From: Bedellia somnulentella | Taxonomy: Eukaryota; Arthropoda; Insecta; Lepidoptera; Bedelliidae | NCBI GenBank assembly: GCA_963576735.1 | Contig: OY755187.1 | Coordinates: 10,292,001-10,356,000, forward strand | Reading direction: 5' to 3' | Length of the DNA stretch: 64,000 bases | In this document: in pieces, positions 1 to 12,600 of the stretch | Position numbering within the stretch: the stretch's first letter is position 1 | How the letters are laid out: every line of letters begins with the position of its first letter | Position numbers and translations under genes: made by a program | The notes under the pieces: generated by a model | The model's input: only the letters and a program-made list of their open reading frames with translations | Told to the model about the DNA's origin: nothing | The model's database searches: none

Positions 1-276
1 TACATGTGTTATCTTATCTAACATATGGAAAGACAATAGGATTCTTATCAACAAGAAGACAATATGTCTAGCTTTGAGTATAATTATTAATTTATAATTA
101 CAATAAATCGAGTGTCTGCGATTTCCCACGTGCTCCTTGATAAAGAGGGAGTCTAAAACTCAAGTGCTGGAATAATCAGAACGGACTGTTACTATTACTT
201 TCATTTGAAAAGATACTTGAACGCACCTTTCTATGATTTTAGTCAGATAAACAGTTACTGCTTCTTTTTGTTACGT
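1..276. other. AT-rich DNA, no gene seen
   Basis: No coding pattern, RNA gene or recognisable repeat was seen before the first family A element. Confidence 0.4.
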
Positions 277-520
277 TGCTGTGTAGTGTCGGCTTAGAAT
301 AGCACTACCCCATTTCTTCCGGTGAGTGTACGTAAGAGGCGACTAACGGTATTGGGGCTTTTAAGGGATTTTTGGGCGATGCGGTTTGGAGACCCATCAC
401 CAACAACATTTATTTTACCATCTTTTCCCCACTCAACTTTCCAAACGTGGCTGAGGAATTTCGAATTCCTTAGCTCTGGCTACCTCTTCTAGGGATTTAA
501 AGCCGTGAGTATATGTATGC
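277..520 (+). repeat. SINE-like family A, near full length
   Basis: First of about 30 copies of a roughly 250-bp element. It opens with GCTGTGTAGTGTCGGCTTAG and has internal landmarks GGGCGATGCGGT and AGTGGCTGAGGAATTTC. It ends GCCGTGAGTATATGTATG followed by a short TATG tail. No clear pol III A/B box was seen, so the head may not be tRNA-derived. Confidence 0.8.
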
Positions 521-810
521 TTCTTTTTGTTTATCAGCAGCATCATTTTAAAAAGACAGATTAGATAGAATAGAAATGTACAGTCAATCTCAAGAGGTAA
601 ATCTTCTGACCAAAACACGCTACTTTGGATGTGTACCTCTATAATGGTGCCCCAAGCTGAAAGTATAATTCTCAGAAAACATTTTCAATGTTTGAAATCT
701 GAAAATTTCTGTTGTAGATCCCCAAAGTATTGCAATGAAACACACACCACAAAAGAGCTCTCCGGAAGCTTTTATTAAGTATCGAAGGTGATTCATGATA
801 CAAGGTTTTT
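521..810. other. No feature recognised
   Basis: AT-rich sequence between a SINE and the tRNA palindrome. The small ORF on the - strand here overlaps the SINE and shows no domain. Confidence 0.35.
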
Positions 811-853
811 TAACTGATAAATAAAAGATGTTATTAAAGGAAAGAAAAATTTC

Positions 854-927
854 GACACTGGCGGGGTTCGAACCCGCGACCTTCGGGTATACGCCCCCGT
901 CGCTCTGCCAACTGAGCTACAGTGTCA
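854..927 (-). tRNA. tRNA-like gene or pseudogene with odd anticodon arm
   Basis: On the - strand the acceptor (GACACTG/CAGTGTC), D (GCTC/GAGC) and T (GCGGG/CCCGC) stems are all perfect, and the T loop is TTCGAAC. The anticodon arm is 18 nt instead of 17: a four-pair CGGG/CCCG stem with an eight-base loop GGCGTATA, so no anticodon can be assigned safely. This could be a pseudogene or a tRNA-derived repeat head. The ORF crossing it on the + strand is a by-product of the palindrome. Confidence 0.5.
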
Positions 928-993
928 GTTCAGTTGGCAGAGCGACGGGGGCGTATACCCGAAGGTCGCGGGTTCAAACCCCGCCAGTGTCGA
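927..993 (+). pseudogene. 5'-truncated tRNA-like copy (right arm of palindrome)
   Basis: Inverted copy of the tRNA-like sequence starting inside the D arm. It lacks the 5' acceptor strand but keeps the same 18-nt anticodon arm, the T arm (TTCAAAC loop) and the 3' CAGTGTC. It cannot fold as a complete tRNA. Confidence 0.6.
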
Positions 994-1354
994 AATTTTT
1001 CTTTCCTTTAATAACATCTTTTATTTATCAGTTATAATCCCCACATGAGGAATTCATGTCAAAAAACATTAAATTAAGGTTTTTTAAATTATGTTAGTCA
1101 CTTTGAGTTTAAAGTTCCCAACGGTATCGGTGCCGCAGGGAATCAATGTAAACATATAAATTGTATGAAATAAGTAAAATAAGCTATTTTATATTCTGAA
1201 TTATGTGGTTAATGTTCACCATGTGTTATTTTATTAATCAGGTATGTCTCTGAAAGTCTGTGAACATTAAGCGAAAAATACTGTTTTGCCATCTTCAAAT
1301 CTTTGTTACCTTTCTTGTGCACCACCGACGATAAATACATATTTTTATATATTA

Positions 1355-1402
1355 TGAGCCTGTCTACCCCAATGGAAAATAATGGCGTGAGTATACTTGT
1401 AT
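1355..1402 (+). repeat. LINE family B 3'-end fragment
   Basis: Short fragment with the hallmarks CTACCCCAATGG and GGCGTGAGTATAC, matching the 3' end of the LINE fragments described at 46388 and 57540. Confidence 0.5.
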
Positions 1403-2747
1403 GTATGAGTCTATTTAGGTGGAGCTTCACTCATTGCGTTATATAATCGTTTGGTTCTATTTGATCAACACAACATACGAGATTAGTCGATTATCGTTTC
1501 GCAAAGTTTGACATACTTGTGTTGATATTTCGGTAAATGTTGACGGCTGGCGGAGAATATTTCCGCAAGTAATTGTCAATATTGATTGGTTAAAAATATT
1601 TTTTGAGTTTATAACTCATATTGATTGTTTCAAATATATTATGAGATCTTTACAAAGGCCAAGAATAGTTTAACTCAAAGGTGCTTCAAAATTGATTAAT
1701 AAGGTGGCTCCGTAAGATTCGATTTGTGAAGTGTGAGTACTGAAGTAGGAAAGCTGAAATTGACCTATCTATTTGTTAAATTTATACTATATCCTATTCC
1801 TATCGATAAAATTATTTTGCTGTAAATGCTCTGTTACTGTTTCGTTCTGGAGCCCAAACAGAGGAACTGATTATGATATATACGAGAAGATATTCACTAA
1901 TGATATTCAGAACCGATACTTATCAGTTAATAAAGTATGAGTGTATGCATTGCAGGTATAATATAAAGTGCAATCAATCTCAGTTCTCTTGTCATTTTTT
2001 CAAAGATGTACAAATGAGTTTTTATATTTCGCACAAGCAAGATTTCGAGTCCCAACCTTTTTGACTTTGCATGAAGTTCAACAAACTTCGATTTCGGAGT
2101 GAATCTTGTTGCTTGGTGCTCTCCTGTGGCTGAAAGGTTGTTATTATCCTGTCACTACATCAGCATACAACTACCAATTTCACTTTATTAACCACAACCA
2201 ACATTGAACCTCCAAACCAAATTTCTCTCTCGAAAATTCGAATGAATAGAATTCAGATGCGTTTATTTTATTGTCTTCACATTATACTATATGTGAATTA
2301 AGCAGTTTTTTTAAACAACTAATTGAAGAGACAATCAATCGGAAAATTGTACGTCAAATTTTTATTTGACATTTAATTTATAATAATTTAATATAATAAT
2401 AACTTTCTTTAACTTTCCCGTAAAATGTCAGTATAGAGAAGTAAACATTTATTTTGATGCTAAACATGATATAGAAATTGCAGCCAATTTTTTGAATTAA
2501 GTGTGATTTTGAAATTGTGAGCTAGGTATAATTTTCAAGTTAAACTTATACGTACAAAGATTTATTAGCAGCAATTCAAAAGTATTAGTCATCTTCAACC
2601 AGTCATAGATTCGTCATCGTCACCCATTTCTATATCATTTGAAATACGAGACGGTTGTTACAGAAATTGTCCAAAGATGGAGTGCTAAAAGCATCGACCT
2701 TTATAGTTTGAACTCTTGCCCTTTGTATCGTTACACAAGGATTAGTT
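1403..2747. other. AT-rich stretch without recognised features
   Basis: No coding ORF, splice-compatible exon with known motifs, or repeat family was recognised. The missing first exon(s) of the aminotransferase/TtcA-like gene could lie here or before the window, but I could not identify them. Confidence 0.3.
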
Positions 2748-2915
2748 TCTATATACATATACTCACGGTATTAGTTCCCATTGGCGACAATCAATCACCA
2801 CTTTATACTATCCCAGAAAACCTCTCGAACTTTGTCTACATTCATAAATCTTTTCATACATGCTCTTTAATTCCTAAAACTACAGACGCCTACCTTTTTG
2901 AGTATATTATAGATC
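2748..2915 (-). repeat. LINE family B 3'-end fragment
   Basis: Reverse-complement copy of the RT C-terminal/3' end module: tail ATACTCACG, then the reverse of the SAYPNGN region and of the Arg/Lys-rich block. Degenerate and not coding. Confidence 0.65.
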
Positions 2916-3166
2916 AACATGATCCTAACAGATTCGAAAATAATTGATGGTTTAACTTTCTTAACACATATTCCTTGGTAATTCTTGTAAAGTTGACTGC
3001 TTACAGACTGTAGAGCTACATAATTAAATCTCAAAATAAAGCACGTTTTACTTCAATAACATATAAACATCCTACTATAGCTTATGGTCCCGAAAAAGGA
3101 GTAAAAAACTTCAAGTCAGTAAAATATTGAAATCGTAGTCTATACATCTAGTTGGTAACATAATAA

Positions 3167-3485
3167 CATAACATAAACGTTCACGCCGTACATCCCCGAA
3201 GGGGATGGCAGAGGTACTAATACTCCTAAACATCACGTGACTTTGTCACCTGGTGTTCAGAGAACCCACGTTTTGCATGGACAGTGTACTCACGTAATAG
3301 GGGGCAGGCCTATCGCCGTTTTGTACGAATACACTGTCACATGACTAAGTACAACTCAGCCATGTGTGTTTCGTCACGCTGTTTTCCCTCACCGTTAACA
3401 ACCATGATACATTAACCACACATATGTGTTTAGAAAAGACAAATTGGTGTAGGCCCGACCCGGGATTAGCTATCTCGTCGTTATC
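3167..3485 (-). repeat. tRNA-headed SINE family C
   Basis: Reverse orientation copy. The 3' end is at the left (GCGTGAACGTTTATGTTATG on the - strand). The body contains the conserved GTACTCACGTAATAGGGGGC block, and the head boundary near GGCCCGACCCGGG is truncated. Its head end lies about 40 bp before the first recognised coding exon. Confidence 0.75.
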
Positions 3486-3524
3486 TAGTTGGTCTGAAAA
3501 TAATAATGTTATTATTACCAACAG

Positions 3525-3660
3525 TGGTGTACTGCGACTACAGCGGCTCGGGGCGCGGGCTGCAGTGGATGGAGGAGTACATCGCGAGGGAGGTGCTGCC
3601 GACGCACGCCACGCGGTGCACCGCCATGTCCTACACTTCGGGGCAGATGGAGATATTCAG
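3525..3660 (+). CDS. Exon 1 seen: N-terminus of PLP domain
   Basis: Acceptor CAACAG at 3519-3524 and donor GTGGGT at 3661. The frame starts with two bases of a split codon and reads YCDYSGSGRGLQWMEEYI, like the YxDYTASGRSL start of the fold in this aminotransferase subfamily. It is GC-rich compared with its intron. An upstream exon must exist because the first codon is split. Confidence 0.8.
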
Positions 3661-6600
3661 GTGGGTTTTTGTTGTAAAGTTATGGTTTACTTGCCGTTCC
3701 TATCACTAAGAAAAACACTCAATTTATTGCAAGTCTTATACTCTTATAATTAAGGAATATATAACTGATAATACTCTTATAATTAAAATCATATAACAGA
3801 GTTACTTTAGTTTACCATTTTTTTTTCGACTCAAGTTCCTAAAGTGGCTGAGGATTCTCTTATTCTAAATCTCTGGCTACCCTTTCTAGGGATGTATGTA
3901 TATAACAAAGGCAGCCAAAATTTTTGAGAGAGAAAATCAATATTTCTTTTGCGTCTTCCGCCACATTCTCAAAATTTTCTTTAACCCTATATACCCTTTT
4001 TCCCTTGATCTTGATATGACACCCATCGGAAAGAATAGGGTAGTGCTGTACAAAGTTGACAGTACAAATTTTGTTTAACTCCTCAGATACAAAGGTCCTT
4101 ATAAATGACCTTATGGTATTGCTTAAACCATTTGTTCTAGTGGTATCTTGTATAGCAAACATAATAACTATATTAACTATTTTACTAAAAATAGGCTTAT
4201 ATTGCTTTAATTTTTTTAAAACAATTTAAGTTTAAATACAATTTAAATCTCTAAACGATCTAATGCTTCAATTTGTGCAAATGAAATTGCTTATTTCCAT
4301 GTCCAAAGAGGTTATCGCTTTAGCCACTTATAATCGCTTATACGTAAAGTAAACATCATACAGATTACTACAAAGTAAACACCCATCAAAATACGTAAGA
4401 ACGTCTATCATCTTTATAAAACATCGACCCCATATGCGTAAACACCTATAATGTGTCACTAATGAGATAAAGCACGTCTCCTATATAATTTTAGATGATA
4501 AGATGTGGAACTATGGTTAAACATAACGGCTTCGAAACACGTCTTTAATACATGGTACTAGCTTATTGTCTGTAAACGGTTAGATTATAACATGTGATTT
4601 TTATGAAGTAAGTTTTTTTGTGGAGTTACATTAATACATACATATACGGTCATAAATCCCAAAAAGGGGTAGCCAGAGCTTCAGAGCTAAAAAACTCTTC
4701 AGGCACATTTGGAAGTTGATAGGGGACAAGATAGGAAGGTAGATGACGATAGGGGATAAGAAGGTAGAAAGAAGGTTTCGTTAGTGATGGGTTTCCAACC
4801 GCATCGTTTAAAAACCACTTAAAAAGACCCATACCCTTACGCCCGATTTCTGAATTGAGTATTCAAGCTGAGGACGACTTAAGTATCGTTTTGTCTCATT
4901 CAGTTGTTAAGATTTCAATGCGACAGAACGATACTTAAGTTGTTCTCAGCTGGAATCGGGCGTTAGTGTCTTAAGACATCCGTAGGTAGAAAGGGGTAGT
5001 GACATTCTAAGCCGGCACTACACTTGTGGAGTTACGGATACATATTTTGATACCTGTCTTTACATGGGTGTTGTCAAAGGTGAATCAAGGTATCCCATAC
5101 ATAATCCCATGCTTGTAGATAGTGAACAGATTGACTGTGTGTTTGCCGTCGGGGATTATAATGCACATCCTGGACAGCCTTTTTACACTGAGCTAGTGAA
5201 CTTTTGTAGTGAACAAAAATTTGTCTGTGCGGATACTGAGTTGCTAGGCCTAGACGACGCCGAAAACTTTACTTTCGTTAGTGAAGTGCACGGCTCAAAA
5301 AGGTGGCTCGACCATTGTGTCTCATCGGAATCAGCGTTTCGGACAATAAGTAATGTTTACATTAGGCATGGTGTTTATTGGTCGGATCATTTTCCTGTAT
5401 ATATTAACTTCTTATTTAACTTAATTGTACCTAAATTTTCGGATCCTAATTTTAATAATGTGCGCAGTAATGTAGTCTGGGGCGCTAGGAATACAGATCA
5501 AATTAGTAAATACTAGCGACCCGCCCCGGCTTCGCGCGGGTGCAATGCAAAATATACCTACTACAGAATGTCCTTATACACAACGTTCACAGCTTTTTTG
5601 TCATTAGCCAATACAAACATGTTTTGCTTAGACGTTACTCTTGACAGCGCGACATATAATTGGCCATGTGAAAAACACTCAGCACTCAAGTCTAATCCTG
5701 CAACGTTAAAAGTTTGACCCTGCGATTTATTAATGGTCATTGCAAAAGATATCTTTACCGGAAATTGTAGGCGTTTAAATTGGTACGGTAAATCTGATGG
5801 TATCAGAGGAATTCGGGGAATTAGTACATCTTCTCCGGTACCACATCCGGTGAGTATTGTGCACTCTATTATGAATTTTTTTAGTGATTTTACCAGCAAA
5901 CGTGTGCCATTGCAGAGCTTAGGAGGCGCTGCAAATCATAAAGTGCTATAAGGCGAAGCGCGGCCATCGACGCGCTATTTATAGGCACGCGCCGCCCGGC
6001 GCAAACAAATACGTACGACCCTTCATTTTAAATTTGTAAATCTTCGGTAATATTCACTTAAATTACATGCTGTAAAAAGCATATTGATCTATAATAAATG
6101 CACAATTTATTTAAGGTACTTAATTGGATAAGGATTAATGCTGTATTGTTTAAAATCACTTCGTAAATAACCATTTATTAGTAAAGAATAAAAATGGTTA
6201 TGCTGGGTTATCCCTAAGAGATAGACATATACCATCGCGGACTTTTTTGTTGAACTTTTTAAGGTGAACAATACTGTACTACATTATTTTGGTCTATCTC
6301 GTAGGGTTCAGCCAGCGTTTGCAATATAAGCGCAAAAAAACGTGCTTATTTACGACATCACATTAGAAACCTTTAAATTTATCAGTGTTTCTATACTATA
6401 TTATGCATTTATTATACATACAAACCTTCCTTAAGAATCACTCTATCTATTAAAAAAAACCGCATCAAAATCCGTTGCGTAGTTTTAAAGATCTAAGCAT
6501 ACATACGGACATACAGCGAAAGCGACTTTGTTTTATACTATGTATTGATAATCAGATATGTAACAATAACCTAAAACTTATAGATTTTCCGATAGATTTC

Positions 6601-9600
6601 AGTCAGTGCGCGGGAAAGGGTTTATGTAATGATTTAGGCCATAGAGTAATCATTGATCGAATGTACAATAATATAGTCTCAGTTTTAAGTAGGGCTGCTA
6701 CTGAAAGCGCAAATGTAAATAAAAATTGCAAAAAACGATACATCCCTGGATGGAATCGGCACGTGAGCACCGCTCATCGTGAGGCCAGGGCTAGTTTTAT
6801 GGATTGGTTATCGGTGGGTAAACCAACCTCGGGTACGTTTTATGTTGCTATGCGAAAAACCAAGAAAATCTATAAAGCGCGTGTGAAGTGGTGCCAGAAT
6901 AATGCGGACCAGATACGTATGGATCGCATTGCTTCACAACATAATAGTAAAGATTTTAGATCGTTCTGGAAGTCTACAAAAGACACCAATGCGAGGCCTG
7001 GGCTCCCGATGAGCGTGGACAAGGTTAGTGATCCAAAAGGCATTGCGGAGGTGTTTAAGTCGCATTTTACTGTCACGTCTCCCCTGGGGCCGCCGCAGGC
7101 CGGTCATGGCGCCAACGCAGCCACTTATGAGCAGAGTGTGTTGATACTAGCCGGTGATGTACGAAATTGTATAAAAAATATGACTAGAGGGAAATCGCCG
7201 GGATATGACCATCTTAGTGTTGAACATCTAAAATATGCAGGTCCTCACTTAGCCAGGGTTCTAGCGTTATTGTACACGTCGTGTCTAGACCATGCTTACG
7301 TGCCTAGCGACATGACTAGGACTGTGGTGGTACCAGTGGTTAAAAACAAAACTGGTGACATTTCTGATAAGACGAACTATCGGCCGATATCCCTGGCAAC
7401 TATTATGGCCAAAGTATTTGACAGTCTGCTTAACGCACAACTAAATAAACACCTTAAGATCCACGACAATCAATTTGGTTTTAGGCCTAATCTTTCTACT
7501 GTAAGTGCGATCCTGTGTCTTAAGCAGACTGTTAGATATTATACCGAACGCAAAACTCCCGTTTTCTCGAGTTTCCTTGATCTGTCCAAAGCTTTTGACC
7601 TGGTCTGTTACGACATCCTGTGGGAGAAGCTAGCAAAGCTTAATGTCCCCGGATTGATTACTTCGCTACTTAAGAACTGGTATAGCAGTCAAATCAATGT
7701 AGTTAAATGGTTGAGTGCCTTCTCAGAGCCCTACAGATTGGAGTGCGGCCTTCGGCAGGGGGTGGCTTAACTTCGCCTAGCCTTTTTAATTTATATGTTA
7801 ACGAGCTGATCGAGAGGCTTAGCAGCACTCATGTCGGTTGCCACGTCGATGGCGTGTGCGTCAATAACTTAAGCGACGCGGATGACATGGTGCTGCTGAG
7901 CGCCTCGGTCAGCGGGCTGCGTTCGCTGCTCTCTATCTGTGAGGAATATGCAGCCTCCCACGGGCTAAAGTACAACCCGGGCAAGAGCCAATGCATGGTG
8001 TTTGGGGCCAGGGGTGTCTGCAGAAGTACTGTACTGCCGATAAAATTAAATGGTATCGAACTAACACAAGTGTCGCAGGTCAAATATCTCGGTCACGTAG
8101 TCACCTCTGATCTCAGGGACGATGCGGACATTGAAAGGGAACGGCGAGCGTTGTCTGTACGCGCGAACATGATTGTGAGGAGGTTTGCTCGGTGCTCCAT
8201 TGCTGTAAAACTTACCCTGTTTCGAGCCTACTGTACAGCTTTTTATACGTGCAGTCTCTGGCAGTCCTATACGCAAAAACAATACAACATGTTGCGCGTG
8301 CAGTACAACAACGCGTTTCGAAGGCTTGTGGGGCTGTCCCGCTTCTGCACTGCGTCGGGAATGTTCGCGGACGCGAGGGTTGATTGCTTCTTCGCTATCA
8401 TGCGTAAGAGGTATGCCTCGATGCGCGACAGGGTGTGGGCTAGCTCCAACAGCGTCTTGGCTATGATAGCTGCCAGGGTGGACTCGCCTTACTTACTCCG
8501 CGTGTCCGCACTGCATGCTCACGCTGTGCGACATTGTATATAGATTGTATATAAATTATAAATAAGAACTAACCCTAGCATTAAGCCTTGCTACTAACAA
8601 CATTGAGTCTTAGTTACTTGTTTAATGAATTTTAATAATAATAATAAATAATCAGGCTAATTACTAAGTCAGGGGTTTCTAACTATGTAGTCCATGAACC
8701 CCCAGGGCGTTCGTGAGGTGAATATTGTAATTAATAACCCAAAAATCTTTTTGCTCATAATGGTTCACATGACTTTTTTAGACTATATAAAGGTTAAGAA
8801 CCCTGTACTTAAGTATTAGTGAGCGAGTATTTTATTCAACATATTTATCTCCTAAGACATATTAAGAAATTTAGTCTCTTAGCGGATAACATAATCACTA
8901 GAAATATATTTAATTATTGCATTTTATATATGTTTGTGCCCGACTGTTTATATTTATATATAATTAACCTGACTGACAACCCAAGTTATAGGTAATTGGA
9001 TAAAATTAGTCAACGGGTTAGATAGAATATCCGTAAAAATCTGGATTAAGTGAAAGTGTTCCCAATTTTAATTTTTAAGCATACGTAACACATTTTTCAT
9101 CAATTTTTATTTGATTTTTCCATGGCAGGTCGGAATCTAAGAAAATAATCCGCAACACTGTGGGAGCGGGGCCTGATGACGTGATAATCCTTGGAGGATC
9201 CCTACCAAGGTTCTTGAGAGCAGTGCGACCTTCCAATGTGGTGCTGTTTGTGTCGTCGCGAGAGACTGAGAGACAGTTGGCTCCGTGGAGGGAGTGTGAT
9301 GCTGAGGTAAGCGTAACATATTGTTTTCAGAAAAATTATGTAACATGTAATTTTTATTTATTTTTATTTATATACTTAAAACAAAAATATGTTAAATTCT
9401 AAAAATGTTAGATTCTATGGCAATGAGGTAGCAATGCCGATTTATGGACAAACTTACTTAAATCTCAAGCTCTGGCTAACACTTTTCGGATTCATAGTAT
9501 TTATTACAGGATATTTATGTTTTTCATGTCAAACTTTAAGTTTTACCGAATAGGAAGCTATAGCATTACTTTAACTGCACAGAAAATCACACTCATATCA

Positions 9601-12600
9601 TGCAGTCAGTGAAACCAAAATGAAAAATGTATAGTTTTCAAAAATGTGTATTTAAACCAGTTCACAATTAGTATGGAAATCAGAGAGTTTCCTATTATAG
9701 GTTAATGTTAAAATATCTACTTGACAAATTCAGAACTATGTCAATGAAATCTGCCGAAACATTCATTTAAGGGTGTTCAACTCACCGCGTTCAGAATTTT
9801 CTAATTTTGATGAGAAGACATTTTGTTTTATTATTTTTTCTTTTAAAAAAGGTTGTTTTGCATCAGAGGTTCACAAGTTCGGTAACCTTATAATTTATCA
9901 AGTAAATGGTTTCTAATTTAACTCATCGTTTGCTTACCGTCAAAATATAATCCTGCAGTAATTACTGAAAAACTTTACAGTTAATTGAAATTACCTTTAG
10001 TATTTCTTAAATTATGAGCATAGTTTTTTTTTAATTTATAACTTTAGTCTGAAGAAAGACTAGTAAAAGGTCGATTAGAATTGGCTTTCCATCATTCCAC
10101 ACGGGTAAGTCGGCGCAAAATTTGGGCAGAGCAAATAATTTTAAAATATCTCTAAACTTGGCCTTGTTATAGAGGTATATGGGGGATTAACACATATTAT
10201 TTTAATGTTTTTTAATAAAGAATTTTTGGGCGATGCGGTGACCCATCACCAACAACTTGATTTTACCATCTTTTCCCCACTTAATTTTCCAAAAGTGGCT
10301 GAGGAATTTCTAATTCCTTAGCTCTGGCTACCCCTTCTAGGGAAATATAGCCGTGAGTATATGTATATATATGTATTTTTATGTTCGCACTATGTAGCAC
10401 CAATTCAGAGTAATATGACTTCAAAAGGTTTTATAGTTGCTACTGAGCTGGTAACTGCCGTCCTTTTTCTCACCGTCTCCTTTAATCAGGCAAAAAGTAG
10501 AAATCATCGATTCAGAAATTTGTGTCTACGACCTTCAGGTTTATGTCTGTAAATATGTGTATGTATATATATTGCATCGTCTACGAAATCGAAAATATGA
10601 GAAATGTAAAAATAAATGATGTCAGCATGATAAAGCTTGGTCACGTTGCGAGCTGGTGCGCTGGTAAATAGAGTAATTGGAGTTGATAACAATTCCTGGC
10701 TCGTGTGTCCGATGGCAGGAAGTTACGATACCTTCATTAGTATGCACTTCACTTATTAATATAGGTAGATATAAATTTGAAAAAAATATTTGCTGTGTAG
10801 TGTCGGCTTAGAATAACACTACCCCATTTCTTTCGGGGGGTGAACGTAAGAGGCGACTAACGGTATTGGGGGCTTTTAAGGGATTTTTGGGCGATGCGGT
10901 TGGAGATCCATCACTAACAGCACCAACAACCTATATTTTACCATCTTTTCCCCGCACAGCTTTCCGAAATTGGCTAAGGAATATCTAATTCCTTAGCTCT
11001 GGCTACCCCTTTATTTATTTATTATATTTATAGCCGTTAGTATAAATATGTTCACTTATTGCACGTTTATTATGCACTACCTTTTAAGTGGTTTTTGAGC
11101 GATGCGGTTTGAGACCCATTACTTGATTTCTAACATGTTGTCCCTTATCAACTTCCAAATGTGGCTGAGGAGTTTTTGGTTCTGAAGCTCTGGCTACCCC
11201 TTTTTGGGAATTATGGCCGTGAGTATATATATGTTCATTTATTGATGTAGGTAAATTGAAGTTGTTAAATCACTAATTCAAAGGTAGACAGGAGGACTTC
11301 TTAATGATTTTTTTGTCTCTTTATCGCGATAAAATCATTATCTTTTCTTATAAACAATGGTTTTGGAATTAGATGAAAATATTACTTTATATTAAGCTAT
11401 ATTTTTCTTCTGAGAAAAACAAGGTTCCAAAATATTCCTATTTACCTTATGTCAAATAATTACGAAAAAATACGCATAACTTTACTAGAATTTGATGCTC
11501 ATTCAATAAGATTTTACAAATATATATTAATCTTTAATTACTATGTAAAGTGTTTTACTATGTAAAGAGTGGTAAACAAAAATTTAAAATTTTCCGTTCA
11601 TCTAGTATGCACTCACACAAGATTACTCGCTTATGTGTAGCTATGAAAATAAACTGCATACAATTTTATGACTCTACGTACTTCACGTATTTGGTTCAAC
11701 GTTTATTGTTTTGGGAAGGTCATGGTAGCAAAACATACATACAGTCTACAACACAAGAACCTTTTCATTTGGCAGCGACAATAGTTTTTATTGCTTGGAC
11801 ATAAAGGCGATAAAACTTTAAATATATTCAAACTGATCTAAGGTCGACTGTACATATATAATACGTAATAAGTCATGTATTAGGTGAATTATATCGGCAA
11901 TGTTTGTTGTAAAATGCCAGGTAGTAAAATATCGTCGATGTGGGTCTTTCACAATAATTATTTATGTGTGCGCGCGGTTCACATTCGTAAACAAGTTTTT
12001 ACACGTGACTACCACAATGCAAATAGAAGTGCGTATTTCGGGCTGATAATGCAAAAAAGGACAGAAATTGCTGTAAATTTAATTCGCCTTTGTTCAGCAT
12101 CCTACATACATATCCGCCGTTATTTCTCATTGGGGTAGGCAGGAACTATTGATCGCCACTTTGTACGATCCTGGCAAACCTCTAGCTTCTTTTACATCCA
12201 TTATTCTTTTCATACATGCTCTTTTATTCTTCATAATTCAGACGCCTGCCTTTTTGAAAACACTCTCTATTTGAGCATCCTAGTCTACTTTGTATTTACT
12301 TTTGCATATGAACTTTATACTAAGCGATACATTCATTTACATCAGGAACCTCGTCGTTTTTTCCTTTCACAAAACTGCGCAACGGCGTGCAGACGCAAAT
12401 AAAAACTATAGTTTCATTATAGTATTAGAATATACTTTTGAGATCATACTTTATTGATTGCCGTGTAGTGCCGGCTTAGAATGTCACTACCCCTTTCTAC
12501 CCACGGGTGTCGTAAGAGGCGACTATGGGTATTGGGGATTTTTATTGGATTTTTGGGCGATGCGGTTGGAGACCCATCACCAAAAACCTTTATTTTACCG

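Larger units (their letters stand above)
811..1034. repeat. Near-perfect palindrome, 105-bp arms, carrying tRNA-like arms
   Basis: Bases 811-915 and 930-1034 are reverse complements over 105 bp around a 14-nt centre. The one difference I saw is in the T loop (TTCGAAC against TTCAAAC). Each arm carries most of a tRNA sequence, and the similarity runs on into AT-rich tRNA flank, so a tRNA locus with its flank was duplicated in inverted orientation. Such a structure could form a cruciform. Confidence 0.85.
5031..8543 (+). pseudogene. LINE ORF2 remnant: EEP endonuclease and reverse transcriptase
   Basis: Reading 5031-5512, the EEP part shows GDYNAHPG and the SDHFPVY end. Across the Helitron, 6549-7770 continues in the same frame with NYRPISLATIMAKVF, FGFRPNLST and FLDLSKAFDLV. 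At the GGGGG run near 7757-7761 the frame shifts; the rest (to 8543) carries LTSPSLFNLYVNELI, DADDMVLLSAS and KYNPGKSQCMVFG. The expected YADD box reads DADD: the two catalytic aspartates remain but Tyr is Asp. With 5' truncation, a frameshift and an insertion, the copy is dead. Confidence 0.85.
5031..8655 (+). mobile_element. 5'-truncated non-LTR retrotransposon (EEP + RT), Helitron inside
   Basis: LINE remnant with the C-terminal half of an endonuclease/exonuclease/phosphatase (EEP) domain followed by a reverse transcriptase. It ends in an AATAATAATAAATAA-type tail near 8625-8655. It is split by a Helitron at 5513-6548 and has a one-base frameshift near 7760. The left limit is unclear because a SINE is inserted there. 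The clade (CR1/jockey-like) is not assigned with confidence. Confidence 0.85.

Noticed and set aside
828..1037. 69-codon ORF on the + strand
   Set aside because: It runs through the tRNA-like palindrome and codes for nothing recognisable.
3364..3753. 129-codon + strand ORF as an independent gene
   Set aside because: It fuses SINE sequence with the wrong frame of coding exon 1.
5561..5899. Host PIF1 helicase gene
   Set aside because: Only the C-terminal motifs are present and it lies between Helitron ends, so it is a transposon fragment.
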